Assembly: GCA_029259595.1 (NCBI GenBank)
Contig: JAJDEW010000151.1
Span: 124,001-188,000 of the forward strand
DNA length: 64,000 nt
From: Planctomycetota bacterium
GTDB taxonomy: Bacteria; Planctomycetota; UBA1135; GCA-002686595
Reading direction: 5' to 3'
Made by a program: the position numbers and the translations under genes. Shown here piece by piece: positions 52,538 to 61,409 of the stretch. The notes under the pieces are model-generated. The model was given only the letters and a program-made list of their open reading frames with translations, was not told where the DNA came from and searched no databases. How positions within the stretch are numbered: position 1 is the stretch's first letter; each line of letters opens with the position of its first letter.

Positions 52538-55261
52538 TCACATCCGGAGCTCGAGCGTGGGATTCGGACCTGCGTGCACCTCGATCCGTCGTTCCCGCAG
52601 AACCTTGCCCGCCTGCAGGTCCGCGATCCGACCGACCGCGATTCTCCAGACGCCGACGGGAACCTCGTCGAGCCGAAAGTACCCCGCCGTGGAGAGCGGC
52701 AGCACGGTCTCGGGCGGTGCCTTGGGATCGAGCACCGGGAGAGCGAGGGCTCGGCCCCGAGCATCGAACAGGGAGATCCCCAGGAACTCGCTCGTCCCGT
52801 CGGTCACGACGCGGCCGCGGAGCGAACCGGTTTCCGGCAGCTCGAACTCGATCGTGTAGGTGCCCGGCGGGTAGTAGGCGAGCGCGCTGCACGCCGACGC
52901 GCGCAGCTCGCCGTCGTCGTCGAAAGCGAGCGCGCCGAAGGCGTACCAGCCGGCGCTGCCGACGGCGAGGTCGACGGCGTGCTCTCCCATCGGCACGGCA
53001 TCGACGTGAGCGAGCGTCCAACCCGTTTTGGACTCGCGCGCCGGCGTCGACGCGGTGCGCCGAACCCCGGCGGGCCAGGCTCCGCCCGTGACGAGCTGAC
53101 GCTCGGAGGCGAGGTTGCGCTCCGCGCCGACGGGATCGCGAGGGAAGCGGACGTGGGTCAGGCTCGACCAGTGCGCGCCCTCCACTCTCTGCACTTGCAG
53201 ACGAACACGAACGTCGCACGAGCCGGGCAGACGCTGTTCGGTCACGCCGCTGCCGACCGGCACGTCGGAAAAGCGCAGGTAGCGCCCGGCCCGCGGGTCA
53301 GGCTCGTCGAGCGCGACCGCCAGGTCGAAGGCGCCGTCGCGCAGGCCCATCAACAGGAGCGGTCCCCCGCCGAGAAAGGCGCTCGTGATGCCATAGCTGG
53401 CCCGGGCGAGCGGATCGCTCGCACCCTGGAAGGCGTGGGCAGCGTAGCCGTCGAAGATCGGCGCTCTGTCCGAAGCGATGAGCTGGATCCCGATCGTGCG
53501 CTCCGCGGCGGGCGCGAGCTCGATCACCAGCTCGTCGTCGCTTCGCCAACGCTCTGCCTCGAGCTCGAGGCGTCCGCGCAGCGCCAGCGGCGTCACGCTG
53601 ACCGAACTGGAGCCGTCGGGTGACGTGAAGCTCTCGTCGGAATGGCTCCCGCTCCAGGCTTCGAGCAACAGCGGACCCGCGATCCACGGCGTACGAAAGG
53701 ACACGTCGAAGTGCTCGCCGGCGACCGACTCGCGCGGGAGCAGTCCGCGCGTCCAGTCGCGCGCGTCGCGTCCCAGATCGGTGACCCGCAGCGTGCTGTC
53801 GACAGGCGGCCTTCCGTCGCTGCTCACGAGTCGACCGCGCAGGCGAACGTCGCCGAGCCAGTGCGACTCGAGCTCGAGCACCTCCCCGTGTGCGGCCACG
53901 ATCGGCTGACCGGAGCGCGTCGTGTCGAGGACGAGCCGTCGGCCGTCGCGTCGCGCGGTCGTGTAGGCGATCGCCACGCCGGGGCCGCGGGCCTCGAAGC
54001 CGAACTCGAGCTTGACTCCGGCCCAGACGTCGTCGAACCGGACGGTTCCGGCGGCGGTCGTGCGGGATTTGCGCTCGACGTCGGCGCGCTGGAGCGACCC
54101 GCCGCGCCAGGGCTCGACGCGGTCCGAGCTCTCCACGCGCAGGGTCACGTCGATGTCCGCGAGCGGGCGGTTCGAAGCATCGAGCACCGTCAGGAGGACG
54201 CTCGCCAGCGGTGCGAGAACGACGCTCAGGCGCTCGGAAGCGTCGGCGGCAGCGGCGCTCGAATTCGAGGCCCCGAGAAAGGCGAAGCCTGTGCACGCGG
54301 CCTCGATGCGCCGAACGTCGACCGTCTCGAAGCGAAAGTGCCCCTCCGCGTCCGAGACGACGATCTCGGGTACGGCCGTGCCCCGCTGGAAGAGGCGGAC
54401 CGTTGCGCCGGCCACCGCCGCGCCCGAAGGCTCGACGGTGCGACCGACGCGTGTCGCGCCCCTCGAAACCGGAGCGCTCGCCACAGGCACGGACTCCGCG
54501 CCCGCGACGGTCGCGCGGCGGTCGGGCGCGGGCTCGTCGTCGGCCGCGACCAGCTCGCGCGTCGCCCGAGCCGCTTCGCTCGGGGTCGCCAGCGCCGCCT
54601 CGCCGCGGTGCCTGGTGCGCTCGACGCGCTCGTTCGAGGGCCAGAGCACCCACCCGGCTCCCAGCAGCGCCGCCATGAGCGCAACGGCCTTGGCGACGAC
54701 CAAGCCCGGACTGCCCGAGGCGAGTCGCACGGGGCGCAGAAGGCCCGCGAGGCCGAGCGCCCACGTGCGTCGCTCGCCGAAGTCGCGATCCAGGCGCTCG
54801 CGCAGGCGCTCGAGGGCGCGCCGCTCACGCGAGCGCACGGTCGCGACCGACAGGCCTTCGTCCCGGGCCAGCTCGCGCGCACTCCTGCCTTGGACGTAGC
54901 GCGCGAGGATCGTCGAACGCAGCGGCTCCTCGAGCGCGAAGACCGTTTCCGAAATCGAGCGCACCAGCTCGGCCTGTTCGCCCTGGGCTTCGGGCGTCAC
55001 GCTCCGCTCGAGGGGAGCTCCGAGCGCTTCGTGCTGCAAGCGGCGCGCGCGCCGGCGCAAGAGGTTCGTGGCCGCGTGTCGCACGGCCGTGCGCAGCCAG
55101 CTCTCGGGGCGCTCGACGCGGGCTCCGTGCCGCGCCCACTGGACCCAGACTTCCTGGGCCACGTCCTCCGCCAGGTGCGCGTCGCGCAGGAGCCGTTCGG
55201 AGAGCGAGCGCACGAAGCGCCCGTGTCGGATCAGGATCTCGGGGGTCAGATGGCTTTCCAT
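52538..55261 (-). CDS. ECF sigma factor fused to membrane anchor and long extracytoplasmic tail (copy 2)
   Basis: 907 residues. ECF regions: region 2 about 12-75 (AHLAEDVAQEVWVQWARHG), region 4 about 105-160 (GRSARELARDEGLSVATVRSRERRA). A membrane segment follows (186-207, GLVVAKAVALMAALLGAGWVLW). The remaining about 700 residues are beta-rich, with carboxypeptidase-regulatory-like repeats (for example ATRVGRTVEPSGAAVAGATV and SDAEGHFRFETVDVRRIEA). It is the same architecture as the copy at 8.8 kb, although the tails differ. The gene lies downstream of glgA and a SnoaL-like gene on the same strand. It could sense an envelope signal directly; how it is activated is unknown. Confidence 0.88.
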   Translation of the reverse strand: MESHLTPEILIRHGRFVRSLSERLLRDAHLAEDVAQEVWVQWARHGARVERPESWLRTAVRHAATNLLRRRARRLQHEALGAPLERSVTPEAQGEQAELVRSISETVFALEEPLRSTILARYVQGRSARELARDEGLSVATVRSRERRALERLRERLDRDFGERRTWALGLAGLLRPVRLASGSPGLVVAKAVALMAALLGAGWVLWPSNERVERTRHRGEAALATPSEAARATRELVAADDEPAPDRRATVAGAESVPVASAPVSRGATRVGRTVEPSGAAVAGATVRLFQRGTAVPEIVVSDAEGHFRFETVDVRRIEAACTGFAFLGASNSSAAAADASERLSVVLAPLASVLLTVLDASNRPLADIDVTLRVESSDRVEPWRGGSLQRADVERKSRTTAAGTVRFDDVWAGVKLEFGFEARGPGVAIAYTTARRDGRRLVLDTTRSGQPIVAAHGEVLELESHWLGDVRLRGRLVSSDGRPPVDSTLRVTDLGRDARDWTRGLLPRESVAGEHFDVSFRTPWIAGPLLLEAWSGSHSDESFTSPDGSSSVSVTPLALRGRLELEAERWRSDDELVIELAPAAERTIGIQLIASDRAPIFDGYAAHAFQGASDPLARASYGITSAFLGGGPLLLMGLRDGAFDLAVALDEPDPRAGRYLRFSDVPVGSGVTEQRLPGSCDVRVRLQVQRVEGAHWSSLTHVRFPRDPVGAERNLASERQLVTGGAWPAGVRRTASTPARESKTGWTLAHVDAVPMGEHAVDLAVGSAGWYAFGALAFDDDGELRASACSALAYYPPGTYTIEFELPETGSLRGRVVTDGTSEFLGISLFDARGRALALPVLDPKAPPETVLPLSTAGYFRLDEVPVGVWRIAVGRIADLQAGKVLRERRIEVHAGPNPTLELRM

Positions 55262-55370
55262 GAGAGCGTCGGTAGTCAGGGTCGAGGGAACGACCCCCTG
55301 GGCACCGGCCGCGACCGAAGTGATCCAGGAATCGGCGCTTTTTGACCGGCCGCGAGCCGCCCCGCCGCGC

Positions 55371-55757
55371 TCAGAACATGCCGTTTTCGTGCGCGGCCGT
55401 GTCCGGAACGACCTGCAACACGTCCCAGTGTTCGACCACGCGACCGGCGGCGTCGAAGCGGAAGATGTCGATGCCGGCCCAGTCCGCGTCGCCCGGCCAG
55501 TGCTGGAAGCAGTGCAGGACCACGTAGTCGCCTTCGGCGATGACGCGCCGGAACTCGACGCGCTTCCCGGGGTACTCGGCTGCCATGCGCTCGAAGTAGG
55601 CCACGAACGCGTCCTTGCCGTCGCCCACGGCAGGGTTGTGCTGGGTGTAGGTCGCGCCGACGAAGCGCTCGACCGCTGCGCGCGGCCGGCACTGGTTGAA
55701 CATGAGGTCGTAGAAGGCCTGGGCGTCCGCCTTCATCCGTTCGAGGCGTTCGGACAT
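55371..55757 (-). CDS. SnoaL-like small protein
   Basis: 128 residues, cytoplasmic. The SnoaL/NTF2-like pattern is clear: [63 protein letters not shown] and [12 protein letters not shown]. Homologues include aldol-type cyclases and many proteins of unknown role. It is 8 bases downstream of glgA on the same strand and probably co-transcribed with it. Confidence 0.83.
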   Translation of the reverse strand: MSERLERMKADAQAFYDLMFNQCRPRAAVERFVGATYTQHNPAVGDGKDAFVAYFERMAAEYPGKRVEFRRVIAEGDYVVLHCFQHWPGDADWAGIDIFRFDAAGRVVEHWDVLQVVPDTAAHENGMF

Positions 55758-55765
55758 CGTCGTGC

Positions 55766-57238
55766 TCAGCTCATGAGCCGCTTGTAGAGAGCGACGTACT
55801 TCGGACCCTGGCGGTCCCACGAAAAGTCCTGCGCCATGGCGCGTTGCACCATCGCGTCCCAACGCGGCCGATCCTTCCAGACGGAGAGGCTCTGGCGCAC
55901 GGCGGCGAGCAAGGCGTCCGAGCGGAAGGCTTCGAAGACGAAGCCGGTGCCCGTCTCGCTCGCCGCATCGAAGGGGACGACCGTGTCCGCCAGGCCCCCT
56001 GTCTTGCGCACGATCGGGAGCGTGCCGTACTTCAAGCTGTACATCTGGTTCAGGCCGCAGGGCTCGTAGCGCGAGGGCATGAGGAAGGCGTCGCTGCCGG
56101 CCTCGATCAGGTGCGCGAGATCTTCGTAGTAGCCGGCATAGAAGCCGACCTGATGCGGACGCCGGTCGCGCAGCGTCTGGAAGTAGTGCTCGTGTCCGGG
56201 CTCGCCGGTTCCGAGCACGACCAGGCGCAGATCGGCTTCCTCGAACAGCTTGCCGAGCGCGTCGGGAAAGAGCTCGAAGCCCTTCTGCCCCGTCAAGCGC
56301 GAGACGACGCCGTACACCGGCACGTCCGGCTCGAAGCCCAGGTCGAAGCCGCGCACGAGCTTCTCCTTCGCCTTGCGCTTGCCGTCCATGTCACCCGGTC
56401 CGTAGGGCGCGGGGATGTGCGGATCGGTCGCCGGATTCCACTCTCCGTAGTCGACCCCGTTCGTGATCCCGACGAGATCCGCCGAGCGCATGCGCAGGAG
56501 CCCGTCCAGCCCCATGCCCAGCTCGGGCGTCTGAATCTCGCGCGCGTACGTCTCGCTGACGGTCGTGACGACGTCGGCGTGGCGGATGCCCGCCTCGAGA
56601 AAGTTGACGCGCGCGGGGCGTGGATCGTGAGGGTGCATGGAAGCCCAGGAAGCGGCCAGCGCGAGCCGCCCCAGGACGTCGCCACCGAAGACACCCTGAT
56701 ACCCGATGTTGTGGATCGAAAGCACGGTCTTCGCACCCTCGAACATCCGGTCCCAGGCGAACTCCGTCTTCATGTAGAACGGCAGGAGCCCCGTGTGCCA
56801 GTCGTTGCAGTGCACGATGTCCGGCTTCCAGCGCGTCCACTGACAGCTCGCGAGGGCCGCGCGACACAGGAACGCGAAGCGCAGGGGTTCGTCCGGACCC
56901 GAGGTGTAAATCGCGTCGCCGCCGTAGAGCTCGGGGCAGTCGATGAAGAGCACCTTTTGTTCGCTCTTCGGCAGCGGCGCCTCGAACACCGAAAACGAGA
57001 GCGTGCGGTCCCCGAGCCGGGCCTCGACGCCCTGCATGTCGGCCCGCGGCTCGAGCACCAGCGGCTCATCACCGATCATGACCGAGCGCACGCGCGCATA
57101 GAGCGGCATGACGATGCGGACGTCCAATCCGGCCCCGCCGAGGTAGCGTGCCAAAGCGGACGAGACGTCGGCGAGGCCCCCGCTCTTCGCGAAGGGCGCC
57201 ACCTCGGAGGCGACGAGCAGGATGCGTTGGGGAGTCAT
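55766..57238 (-). CDS. glgA: Glycogen synthase (ADP-glucose, GT5)
   Basis: 490 residues, the usual size. It extends glycogen using ADP-glucose. The N-terminal motif KSGGLADV (18-25) binds ADP-glucose; [46 protein letters not shown] and the C-terminal [18 protein letters not shown] are family signatures. It is a storage-metabolism enzyme divergent from an ATP-grasp gene, separated by an intergenic element. No branching enzyme or glgC is in the window. Confidence 0.95.
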   Translation of the reverse strand: MTPQRILLVASEVAPFAKSGGLADVSSALARYLGGAGLDVRIVMPLYARVRSVMIGDEPLVLEPRADMQGVEARLGDRTLSFSVFEAPLPKSEQKVLFIDCPELYGGDAIYTSGPDEPLRFAFLCRAALASCQWTRWKPDIVHCNDWHTGLLPFYMKTEFAWDRMFEGAKTVLSIHNIGYQGVFGGDVLGRLALAASWASMHPHDPRPARVNFLEAGIRHADVVTTVSETYAREIQTPELGMGLDGLLRMRSADLVGITNGVDYGEWNPATDPHIPAPYGPGDMDGKRKAKEKLVRGFDLGFEPDVPVYGVVSRLTGQKGFELFPDALGKLFEEADLRLVVLGTGEPGHEHYFQTLRDRRPHQVGFYAGYYEDLAHLIEAGSDAFLMPSRYEPCGLNQMYSLKYGTLPIVRKTGGLADTVVPFDAASETGTGFVFEAFRSDALLAAVRQSLSVWKDRPRWDAMVQRAMAQDFSWDRQGPKYVALYKRLMS

Positions 57239-57583
57239 GGCGTGCCGAGTGTACGGTCCGAGCCCCCCCGATCGCGATCCGGGAGCGCCCCACCGCGTCC
57301 GCCCGCGGCCCGCGACGCGAGTCGACGGCGCTGGCGTCGGCGCCGTCGCGCCGGGCATCGGAGTCGGGCGATTGGTCGGAATGGCGCGGGAGCTCGTGAG
57401 GCTCGCGGTCTAGTGGAGTGATTCAAGAATTCGTGTCAGATGTTTCGTGGCCTTGTGTTCGTGGCAAAGCGCAGTGACGACGCGTATCTTGTGGATACTC
57501 GGAGGAGCTGCAACGAAGCCACGGGCGCAAGGATGCGAAAGATATGACACGAACTCTTGAATCACCCCACTAGACTCGGCGCC
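57239..57583. other. 345-base intergenic region between glgA and ATP-grasp B
   Basis: No gene is supported. The part nearest glgA is GC-rich with no clear signal. The right half is filled by a 166-base inverted-repeat element, listed separately. Confidence 0.6.
57409..57574. repeat. 166-base palindromic element with 33-base terminal inverted repeats (MITE-like)
   Basis: Left arm 57409-57441 and right arm 57542-57574 are inverted copies identical at 30 of 33 positions, and weaker pairing continues inward for about 20 more bases. Each end has TCTAG / CTAGA, and the arms carry GTGATTCAAGA. The interior is less GC-rich than its surroundings. It has no coding capacity. The size and structure fit a small non-autonomous transposable element or a genome-wide palindromic repeat; a long regulatory hairpin is the alternative. 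It ends 9 bases before the GTG of the ATP-grasp gene. Confidence 0.7.
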
Positions 57584-58807
57584 GTGAAACACGTCGTCTT
57601 CGTCGTCCCCTACGCGATGGAGACCACGCTGCGGTTCGTGCGCGCGGCTCTCCGGCTGTCCGACGTCCGCGTGGCCGTGGTGTCCCAGGAACCGCCCGAG
57701 CGTCTGCCCGACGACGTGCGCGCGGCGCTGGTCGGGCACGAGCGCGTGGGCGACCCGCTCGACGCCTCCCAACTCGAGGCGGCGGTGCGACGCGCGGCCA
57801 AGAGCCTCGGCGGCAGGCTCGACCGCTTGATCGGTGTGCTCGAGCAACTGCAAGAGCCGCTGGCCGAAGTGCGCGAACGGCTCGGCGTCGCCGGCATGAA
57901 GCTCGAGACGGCCAAGAACTTCCGCGACAAGGCGCGCATGAAGGACCTGTTCCGCGCGAACGGTCTGCCCTGCGCGCGGCACGCTCTGGCGCGCAACGCC
58001 GAAGAGGCCATGGCCTTCGTCGAGACGTGCCTGCCGGTCGTCGTCAAGCCGCCGTCGGGCGCCGGCGCGCGCAACACGATGCGCGTCGAGAAGAAGCGCG
58101 ACCTGGCCGGCTACCTGCGCACGATCCCGCCGACGCCCGCCTCGCCGCTCCTGCTCGAGGAGTTCATCGTGGGCGAGGAGCACTCGTTCGACAGCGTCTC
58201 GCTCGGAGGCCAGCACCTGTTCCATTCGATCTCGCACTACCACCCGACGCCGCTCGAGGTCATGGAGAACCCGTGGATCCAGTGGTGCGTCGTGCTGCCG
58301 CGCGCGATCGACGGTCCCGAGTACGAAGACATCCATCAGGCCGGCTCGCGCGCGCTCGACGTCCTGGGCATGGATACGGGCCTCACGCACATGGAGTGGT
58401 TCCGGCGGCCGGACGGCACGCTCGCGATCTCCGAGGTCGCCGCGCGTCCCCCCGGTGCGCAGTTCACGAGCCTTCTGTCCTTCGCCCACGACCGCGACTT
58501 CTACGCCGCCTGGGCCAACCTGGTCGTGCACGAGCGCTTCGAGCCGCCCGAGCGACGCTTTGCCGTCGGCGCCCTGTTCCTGCGCGGCCAGGGCACGGGC
58601 CAGCGCATCGCCGCCGTCACCGGAATCGAAGAGGCCCAGCGCGAGCTCGGCGAGCTGGTCGTGCAAGCCAAGCTGCCCAAGCCCGGCCAGGCCCAGTCCG
58701 GCACGTACGAAGGCGAGGGCTACGTCATCCTCCGCCATCCCGAAACCGCGACTGTCGAGGCCGCGCTCAAGAAGCTCTTCTCGTTGATCCGAGTCGAGCT
58801 CGGCTAG
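57584..58807 (+). CDS. ATP-grasp carboxylate-amine ligase-like protein (paralogue B)
   Basis: 407 residues. Rossmann-like N-terminus (HVVFVVPYAMETTLRFVRAALRL), then the ATP-grasp core: NFRDKARMKDLFRANGLP, LPVVVKPPSGAGARNTMR, LLLEEFIVGEEHSFDSV, LTHMEWFRRPDGTLA and SEVAARPPGAQF. The order and spacing match paralogues A and C. Compared with them, its C-terminal part is different (PKPGQAQSGTYEGEGYV). It starts 9 bases after the palindromic element and has no evident ribosome site, so its start could be slightly different; a TTG 27 bases upstream is in frame. It is followed by paralogue C. Confidence 0.87.
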   Translation: MKHVVFVVPYAMETTLRFVRAALRLSDVRVAVVSQEPPERLPDDVRAALVGHERVGDPLDASQLEAAVRRAAKSLGGRLDRLIGVLEQLQEPLAEVRERLGVAGMKLETAKNFRDKARMKDLFRANGLPCARHALARNAEEAMAFVETCLPVVVKPPSGAGARNTMRVEKKRDLAGYLRTIPPTPASPLLLEEFIVGEEHSFDSVSLGGQHLFHSISHYHPTPLEVMENPWIQWCVVLPRAIDGPEYEDIHQAGSRALDVLGMDTGLTHMEWFRRPDGTLAISEVAARPPGAQFTSLLSFAHDRDFYAAWANLVVHERFEPPERRFAVGALFLRGQGTGQRIAAVTGIEEAQRELGELVVQAKLPKPGQAQSGTYEGEGYVILRHPETATVEAALKKLFSLIRVELG

Positions 58808-58810
58808 GAG

Positions 58811-58861
58811 CCCATGGAACAAGTCCTTCGAGGCGACTCCTGGCCCATGAACAAGTCGTTC
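58811..58861 (+). repeat. Imperfect direct repeat between ATP-grasp B and C
   Basis: CCCATGGAACAAGTCCTTCG (58811-58830) is followed 13 bases later by CCCATGAACAAGTCGTTCG (from 58845), nearly the same sequence with one deletion. The pair lies just after the stop of paralogue B. No role is clear. Confidence 0.55.
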
Positions 58862-58935
58862 GGCGCCAGGACGTCATCCTCCACGGCGCTGCGGCACCTG
58901 CAAGCCTCGCCGAATCCACCGCTTCGCCTGCGCTT

Positions 58936-58957
58936 CCTGCTCCCTCACCGGAGCAGG
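58936..58957 (+). terminator. Hairpin between ATP-grasp B and C
   Basis: CCTGCTCC-CTCACC-GGAGCAGG is a perfect 8-bp stem, 33 bases before the ATG of paralogue C. No T-run follows it. It may terminate the upstream gene, or regulate the downstream one from the leader. Confidence 0.5.
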
Positions 58958-58990
58958 TCCCGACGCCCCACCCCCCTCGACTGAAGCGCC

Positions 58991-60208
58991 ATGAACGTCC
59001 TGATGATCTCGCCGGGCTTCCCGGCCGAAATGCCGCTCTTCACGCGCGGGCTCGCCGAGGTCGGCGCGCGTGTCTACGGAATCGGCGACGGACCGCTCGC
59101 GGGACTGCCCGAACGCGCGCGCACCAGCCTCAGCGGCTATCTGCGGGTCGAGAACCTGTGGGACGAGGACGCGGTCGTGCGCGAGGTGCGCGAGTGGGTG
59201 CGCGGGCACGGCATCGAGCGCGTCGAGTGCCTGTGGGAGCCCGGTGTCGTGCTGGCGGCGCGGCTGCGCGAGGCGCTCGACGTGCCCGGTATGCGTGTCG
59301 AACAGGCGACCGCCTTCCGCGACAAGGAGGTCATGAAGCAGGTGCTCGACCGCGCCGGCGTGCGCACGCCGAAGCACCGCCGCGGCCGCACCGTCGAGGA
59401 GTGCCGCGCTGCGGCCGAGGAGCTGGGCTATCCGTTGATCGTCAAGCCGATCGCGGGCGCGGGCTCGGCCGACACCTACCCTGTGCGCAACGACTCCGAC
59501 CTCGAGGAGGCGCTCGAGCTCACCCGCCACGTGCCCGAGGTCAGCGTCGAGGAGTTCATCGAGGGCGAGGAGTACACCTACGACACCGTCTGCAGCCGCG
59601 GCGAGATCCTGTTCCACAACGTCGCCTGGTACCGCCCGAAGCCGCTCGTCGCGCGCCTGAACCCTTGGATCAGCTCCCAGGCGATCTGCCTGCGCGACGC
59701 CGAAGCGCCCGAGATGAAGGCCGGGCGTGCGCTCGGCGAGTCCGTGCTGCAAGCGCTCGGCTTCGAAACGGGCTTCACCCACATGGAGTGGTTCCGGACG
59801 CCGAGCGGCGAGGCCGTCTTCGGCGAGATCGGTGCTCGCGCGCCGGGCGCGCGTCTGGTGCACGCCATGAACTACTCCTGCGACCTGGACCTGTTCGCCG
59901 GCTGGGCCGAGGCCGTCTGCTTCGGCAGCCTCTCGCAGGACACGACCAAGCGCTACAACACGGGGCTCATCTTCAAGCGCGCCATCGGCGAGGGCACGAT
60001 CCAGCGCTACGAGGGTCTCGACGCCATCCTCGCCCAGCACGGCGAGCACGTCTGCAACATCGAACTCGTCCCCATCGGCCACCCGCGTCGCGACTGGCGC
60101 AAGGTCGTCGTCGGCGACGGCTGGCTCGTGGTGCGTCACCCGAACCTGGAAACGACGCTCGAGATCGCCAACAAACTGGTGGCGGACTTTCGGATCGTGG
60201 CGGGGTGA
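58991..60208 (+). CDS. ATP-grasp carboxylate-amine ligase-like protein (paralogue C)
   Basis: 405 residues. The Rossmann-like start (MNVLMISPGFPAEMPLFTRGLAEVG) is closest to paralogue A. The ATP-grasp core is FRDKEVMKQVLDRAGVRTPK, YPLIVKPIAGAGSADTY, VSVEEFIEGEEYTYDTV, FTHMEWFRTPSGEAVFGEI and GARAPGARL. Three such copies in about 9 kb, two of them in tandem, suggest successive ligation steps or one enzyme per different building block. A terminator-like hairpin follows. Substrates are unknown. Confidence 0.88.
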   Translation: MNVLMISPGFPAEMPLFTRGLAEVGARVYGIGDGPLAGLPERARTSLSGYLRVENLWDEDAVVREVREWVRGHGIERVECLWEPGVVLAARLREALDVPGMRVEQATAFRDKEVMKQVLDRAGVRTPKHRRGRTVEECRAAAEELGYPLIVKPIAGAGSADTYPVRNDSDLEEALELTRHVPEVSVEEFIEGEEYTYDTVCSRGEILFHNVAWYRPKPLVARLNPWISSQAICLRDAEAPEMKAGRALGESVLQALGFETGFTHMEWFRTPSGEAVFGEIGARAPGARLVHAMNYSCDLDLFAGWAEAVCFGSLSQDTTKRYNTGLIFKRAIGEGTIQRYEGLDAILAQHGEHVCNIELVPIGHPRRDWRKVVVGDGWLVVRHPNLETTLEIANKLVADFRIVAG

Positions 60209-60216
60209 CGACGACC

Positions 60217-60238
60217 CGAATCCGGCCCTTCGGATTCG
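60217..60238 (+). terminator. Hairpin after ATP-grasp C
   Basis: CGAATCCG-GCCCTT-CGGATTCG is a perfect 8-bp stem starting 9 bases after the stop. It likely ends the transcript of paralogues B and C. Confidence 0.6.
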
Positions 60239-60385
60239 AGCCCCGTTCCCTGCCGGACGCTCTGTAGGCCCCCGGTCCGATCGACATCACGCGGGGGCCG
60301 TGGAGCGGAGGCGGCGCCCGGGAGCTCATCTCGGTGCCTTGCAAGCTGACTTCGCCTCCTCGCGAGGCTAGCCTGGTCGCCCGTT

Positions 60386-60404
60386 CGTGGGTTCTGGACC
60401 CACG
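60386..60404. promoter_or_regulatory. 7-5-7 palindrome upstream of the S51-like gene
   Basis: CGTGGGT-TCTGG-ACCCACG is a perfect inverted repeat 24 bases before the ATG. It could be an operator or an mRNA leader hairpin. Nothing identifies a binding protein. Confidence 0.4.
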
Positions 60405-60428
60405 ACTCCCACTTCCGTGACGAGCGAC

Positions 60429-61409
60429 ATGGTGACGAAGGCGAAAACGAACCCAGGCGGTTGGAACCGGATCGTGCTGCTCGGGCCGCAGCGGCGCAAG
60501 CCGACGTTGGCCGAGGCGGTCGCGGAGCACATCGGGCCCCGGGGAATGCTCGCTGCGATCACCGCAGGGTGGGAGGAGCGCGAGGACGAGGACCAGGAGC
60601 TATCCGATCACCTGGGGGGTCGTGTCCGCAATCTGCGCATCCACGCGCGCGTCGAGCAGATCTTCGAGCGCGATCCGAAGCTGTTCGAGGCCATGCAGCG
60701 GCGCCACCATCGCCTGCGCTACCTGCAGGATCTGTACCGGCGTCGGCTCGGCCATATGCTGGATTCGGCGCGCGAGTTCATGCGTCTGGAGGACCCCGAG
60801 GACGAGGGTGAGAAGCTCTTGCTCGACGAGCAGCGTGAGGACGCCATGGGCGCGATCCGGCGGCTCGACGAGCAGCATCTCGCGGCCATCGCAGGGGTTC
60901 ACGCGCGCTTCCGGGAGAACCACCGCATCCCCGATCGCAAGAGCATCGTCCATCACAAGGAAGAGCTGCGGACGATCCTCGGCGACGCGGCCGGGCTGTG
61001 CATCGCGGGCGGGCACGTGGCGGTGCTCTTGAACCGCGTGCGGCTGTTCGACCTGCTCGAGCTGTGGCCCGATCGGCCCCTGTTCGCCTGGTCGGCGGGC
61101 GCCATGATTCTCGCCGACCGCACGGTCGTCTTCCACGACACGCCGCCGCAGGGCCCCGGCAACGCCGAGGTGCTCGAGGTCGGGCTCGGGGCCTTCCACG
61201 GCGTGATCCCGCTGCCGCACGCGCGCAAGCGCTTGAAGCTCGACGACCCGCTGCGCGTGAAGCTCTTCGCGCGCCGCTTCGCGCCGCACGCCTGCATCGC
61301 GCTCGACGACGAGACCGGCGTGACCTGGAACGGCAAGCGCTGGATCGGGCGCGCGGGCACCGAGATTTTGACGGTCGACGGCACTCTGGACCCGGCGAGG
61401 AAGCGCTGA
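60429..61409 (+). CDS. S51/cyanophycinase-like hydrolase with large helical insertion
   Basis: 326 residues. Residues 1-45 (RIVLLGPQRRKPTLAEAVAE, then MLAAITAGWEE) and about 175-326 form a class I amidotransferase-like fold: LCIAGGHVAVLLNRV, the nucleophile Ser222 in LFAWSAGAMIL, and His in GLGAFHGVIPLPHA. Peptidase E and cyanophycinase use the same SAGA elbow. Between the halves there is an Arg/Glu-rich helical insertion of about 120 residues (about 50-170) not usual for the family. It overlaps the esterase gene (TGATG) and follows the ATP-grasp genes, so it may break the amide they make. The ATG was chosen because the preceding sequence contains the palindrome. Confidence 0.78.
   Translation: MVTKAKTNPGGWNRIVLLGPQRRKPTLAEAVAEHIGPRGMLAAITAGWEEREDEDQELSDHLGGRVRNLRIHARVEQIFERDPKLFEAMQRRHHRLRYLQDLYRRRLGHMLDSAREFMRLEDPEDEGEKLLLDEQREDAMGAIRRLDEQHLAAIAGVHARFRENHRIPDRKSIVHHKEELRTILGDAAGLCIAGGHVAVLLNRVRLFDLLELWPDRPLFAWSAGAMILADRTVVFHDTPPQGPGNAEVLEVGLGAFHGVIPLPHARKRLKLDDPLRVKLFARRFAPHACIALDDETGVTWNGKRWIGRAGTEILTVDGTLDPARKR

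Noticed and set aside
57410..58822. Minus-strand frame opposite ATP-grasp paralogue B
   Set aside because: The plus strand encodes a clear ATP-grasp core; the minus frame begins and ends in the palindromic element and lacks domain features.
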